A stretch of DNA of 15,795 bases from Alphaproteobacteria bacterium UBA3637 (GTDB lineage Bacteria > Pseudomonadota > Alphaproteobacteria > CAAHEQ01 > UBA3637). The DNA lies in assembly GCA_002373615.1 (NCBI GenBank), contig DFKU01000057.1, forward strand, positions 1 through 15,795. The letters are read 5' to 3'. The translations under genes were made by a program, and so were the position numbers. Below, piece after piece: positions 14,248 through 15,795 of the stretch; within the stretch, counting starts at the first letter, position 1, and every line of letters starts with the position of its first letter. The notes under the pieces were generated by a model, which did not search any database, had not been told where the DNA came from, and saw only the letters and a list, made by a program, of their open reading frames with translations.

Positions 14248-15519
14248 ATGAAACATTGTGAATCAGGTCGGTCGCTGGTTGAAATGCTGGGGACGTTGGC
14301 GATTATGGGTTTGATAGGGATTACCGGACTTCAGGGTTTTACCTATGCCATGAAACGCCATCGCGCGAATGAGCTATTGAATGAAGCTAATAAACGGGCC
14401 ATTATGGTGGCTACTGACCTGATGACAGGGAAAAAACCTGAGGATATATCCATAACCGGGTTCCCTGAGAATTCCTATGGGACCTTTAAGGCTAAAATTG
14501 AACCCGAAGGAAATGATAAGTTCAAGATGACCGTAGCAGGTTTAGAGGAAGGAACTTGTGAATTATTGGACAGCTTGGCAGGTGGCCCCATTCGCCGCAT
14601 CAATTGTAAGGAAGAGTCCTCTGCTGAAATTTTCTTTAATAACGATTTATCCACAGAGGAACGTGCCAGCGATTACAATACTCCGGAAACATGTCAACCG
14701 CCATTTAAATGGTGTTCAGGTTTGGGGATAGCAGGCCAATGTTCAAATAAGACAGATTGTTGCGTGGGGATAACCTATGATAACATATGTTATGATTGTG
14801 ATTCAGAAACGGGCAAACTAACAGATAACTATGATTCAACATGTCAAACGTGTGCAGATGGTGAGATAACGAATAATTATAATTTATGCCAAACGTGTGA
14901 GAATGGTGTAATTAGCGATAAAAATAATCAATGCCAAGAATGTGATTCCCGCACAGGAATTGTGACAAATATTCCTGATTCACCGGTTACCAGTTGTACA
15001 ATTACAACCACAAATGATGGAATTTGCCAATCAGGCGAATGTAAAGAAAATATTGCAGGAAAGACGTGTTATTATGCAGATAACCGCGATTGTGGAGGAC
15101 AAAACAGTGACTATTTTTGTTGGTTTTATGACGACGTTGATTTTATCTCCGATTTGTCAGAGCCTATGAAGCCTAAGACAGGCGATGGCACCTGTGAATC
15201 CGTAGGAACAAACGCTCCTACAAATACGGCGGGTCATGTTTATCTCAGATTTGGATTGGATTGGTGGAGTGCAAATGCATGGTGCGTTGCCAAAGGATCT
15301 ACAGGGCTTCTCACCTGTGATGAAACAGGCACTTCTTACTCTTGCACCAAAAATGATGTCTCATCAGATGTTTCAGGGTTACAAACCAGTGAGTATTGGC
15401 TGAAAAACTTACCGGGGGATAATTTTAGTAGAGCGTTCCGTGTTGTTGTGGTAAATGGTAGCGCTGCCTACGTGGATGACTATCAACGTTCTTCTTCGGC
15501 CTATCCCCTCTGTGAATAA
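14248..15519 (+). CDS. large type IV pilin-like surface protein with Cys-rich repeats and lectin-like C-terminus
   Basis: From the ATG at 14248 (GGGAGGA upstream) the product has 423 residues. The leader is seven residues, with the prepilin site SG^RSLVE (cleavage after Gly7, Glu12 at +5). A hydrophobic helix (13-33) and the KRHRANELLNEANKRA stretch follow; the same region occurs in pilin-like gene 1. Residues 35-140 are probably the pilin globular part. Residues 181-250 are four tandem units of about 15-20 residues of the CxxC...GxI/V...N...C type. Residues 330-423 contain DWWSANAWCVAKG and YWLKNL, and end AYPLCE, resembling C-type-lectin-like/DUF1566 domains. It is probably an adhesive minor or tip pilin. 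The end lies seven bases from the convergent pgi stop, and no terminator is visible. Function is inferred. Confidence 0.8.
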   Translation: MKHCESGRSLVEMLGTLAIMGLIGITGLQGFTYAMKRHRANELLNEANKRAIMVATDLMTGKKPEDISITGFPENSYGTFKAKIEPEGNDKFKMTVAGLEEGTCELLDSLAGGPIRRINCKEESSAEIFFNNDLSTEERASDYNTPETCQPPFKWCSGLGIAGQCSNKTDCCVGITYDNICYDCDSETGKLTDNYDSTCQTCADGEITNNYNLCQTCENGVISDKNNQCQECDSRTGIVTNIPDSPVTSCTITTTNDGICQSGECKENIAGKTCYYADNRDCGGQNSDYFCWFYDDVDFISDLSEPMKPKTGDGTCESVGTNAPTNTAGHVYLRFGLDWWSANAWCVAKGSTGLLTCDETGTSYSCTKNDVSSDVSGLQTSEYWLKNLPGDNFSRAFRVVVVNGSAAYVDDYQRSSSAYPLCE

Positions 15520-15526
15520 TCTAATG

Positions 15527-15795
15527 TTACCCTCTCATCCCTCTGATTTTTTCAATCAAGGCATTGGTGGATGAATCGTGGGCGAGGGGGGCTTTTTTGT
15601 CCTCCAACTCCGGCAAAATCTTTTTCGCCAATTGCTTGCCCAATTCCACCCCAAATTGATCAAAGGAATTGATTCCCCATAATACCCCTTCCACAAACAC
15701 TTTGTGTTCATAAAGGGCAATCAAACTCCCTAAAGCTTTTGGTGTCATTTTGTCAAACAAAATTACATTGCTGGGGCGATTCCCTGAAAAGGTCT
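15527..15795 (-). CDS. pgi: glucose-6-phosphate isomerase, C-terminal part (5' end outside the window)
   Basis: Pgi interconverts glucose-6-phosphate and fructose-6-phosphate in the cytoplasm. Only about 89 C-terminal codons are in the window; the frame stays open to the right edge, so the gene continues beyond it and is not shown to be broken. Visible features are FSGNRPSNVILF near the edge, LIALYEHKVFVEGV, and the PROSITE-type isomerase signature GVLWGINSFDQFGVELGK with its active-site lysine. A KKILPEL and DSSTNALI end follows. The apparent TTG start at 15760 is internal to this conserved block and is not a real start. It converges on pilin-like gene 2, with stops seven bases apart. Confidence 0.95.
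   Translation of the reverse strand, partial: TFSGNRPSNVILFDKMTPKALGSLIALYEHKVFVEGVLWGINSFDQFGVELGKQLAKKILPELEDKKAPLAHDSSTNALIEKIRGMRG

Noticed and set aside
15527..15760. A complete 77-residue gene at the right edge
   Set aside because: The frame continues through 15795 with conserved isomerase residues, so this is the 3' end of a longer pgi gene.
14248..15795. A complete diversity-generating retroelement
   Set aside because: No reverse transcriptase, accessory gene or template repeat is visible; only a possible target end is present.

Overview
The window looks like chromosomal DNA of an alphaproteobacterium. The evidence is the short (about 230-residue) Psd followed directly by PssA, an mreB-mreC-mreD-mrdA-rodA operon, an S9 protein with a long Lys/Ala-rich N-terminal extension, and two pilin-like proteins with an SG^RS(M/L)VEML processing site. 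I associate that last pilin type with uncultured, probably host-associated alphaproteobacteria; this is from memory and not a database result. AT-rich spacers and scattered short palindromic repeats also fit that kind of genome.

Layout. Bases 1-570 hold no convincing gene: they are a mosaic of short palindromic repeats, an exact 33-bp tandem duplication and a three-arm inverted repeat. On the minus strand, rplM-rpsI follows (1728 to 623), with a consensus sigma70-type promoter and an intrinsic terminator. Upstream of it on the same strand is pilin-like gene 1 (2701 to 1859). Its leader peptide is largely made of an in-frame copy of the dispersed palindromic repeat, and it carries an EGF-like module. 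Bases 2702-3009 are a repeat-bearing spacer.

The plus strand then carries one tight run of genes. First come psd and pssA (phosphatidylethanolamine synthesis), an unrecognised exported protein, and a TrmJ-like tRNA methyltransferase. Next is the rod-shape operon mreB, mreC, mreD, mrdA (PBP2) and rodA. It is followed without a gap by a TPR/Sel1 protein with a signal-like hydrophobic segment in its middle, and a MATE transporter. Most junctions are 1-4-base stop/start overlaps. Pilin-like gene 2 has its own promoter in the 3' end of the MATE gene. It is large and cysteine-rich, with a C-terminal domain that resembles C-type-lectin-like/DUF1566 folds. It ends 7 bases from the 3' end of a convergent pgi gene, which is cut by the window edge.

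How they work together. Psd and PssA make membrane lipid. MreBCD, PBP2 and RodA form the elongasome that inserts lateral-wall peptidoglycan, and the TPR/Sel1 protein may be a membrane-spanning accessory of it (inference). The two pilin-like proteins are probably exported through a type IV pilus or pseudopilus pathway and shown at the surface. Points most worth a second look are the repeat-derived prepilin leader, the possibly hypervariable end of pilin 2, the TPR-TM-Sel1 architecture, and the KTG-to-KTA change in PBP2.
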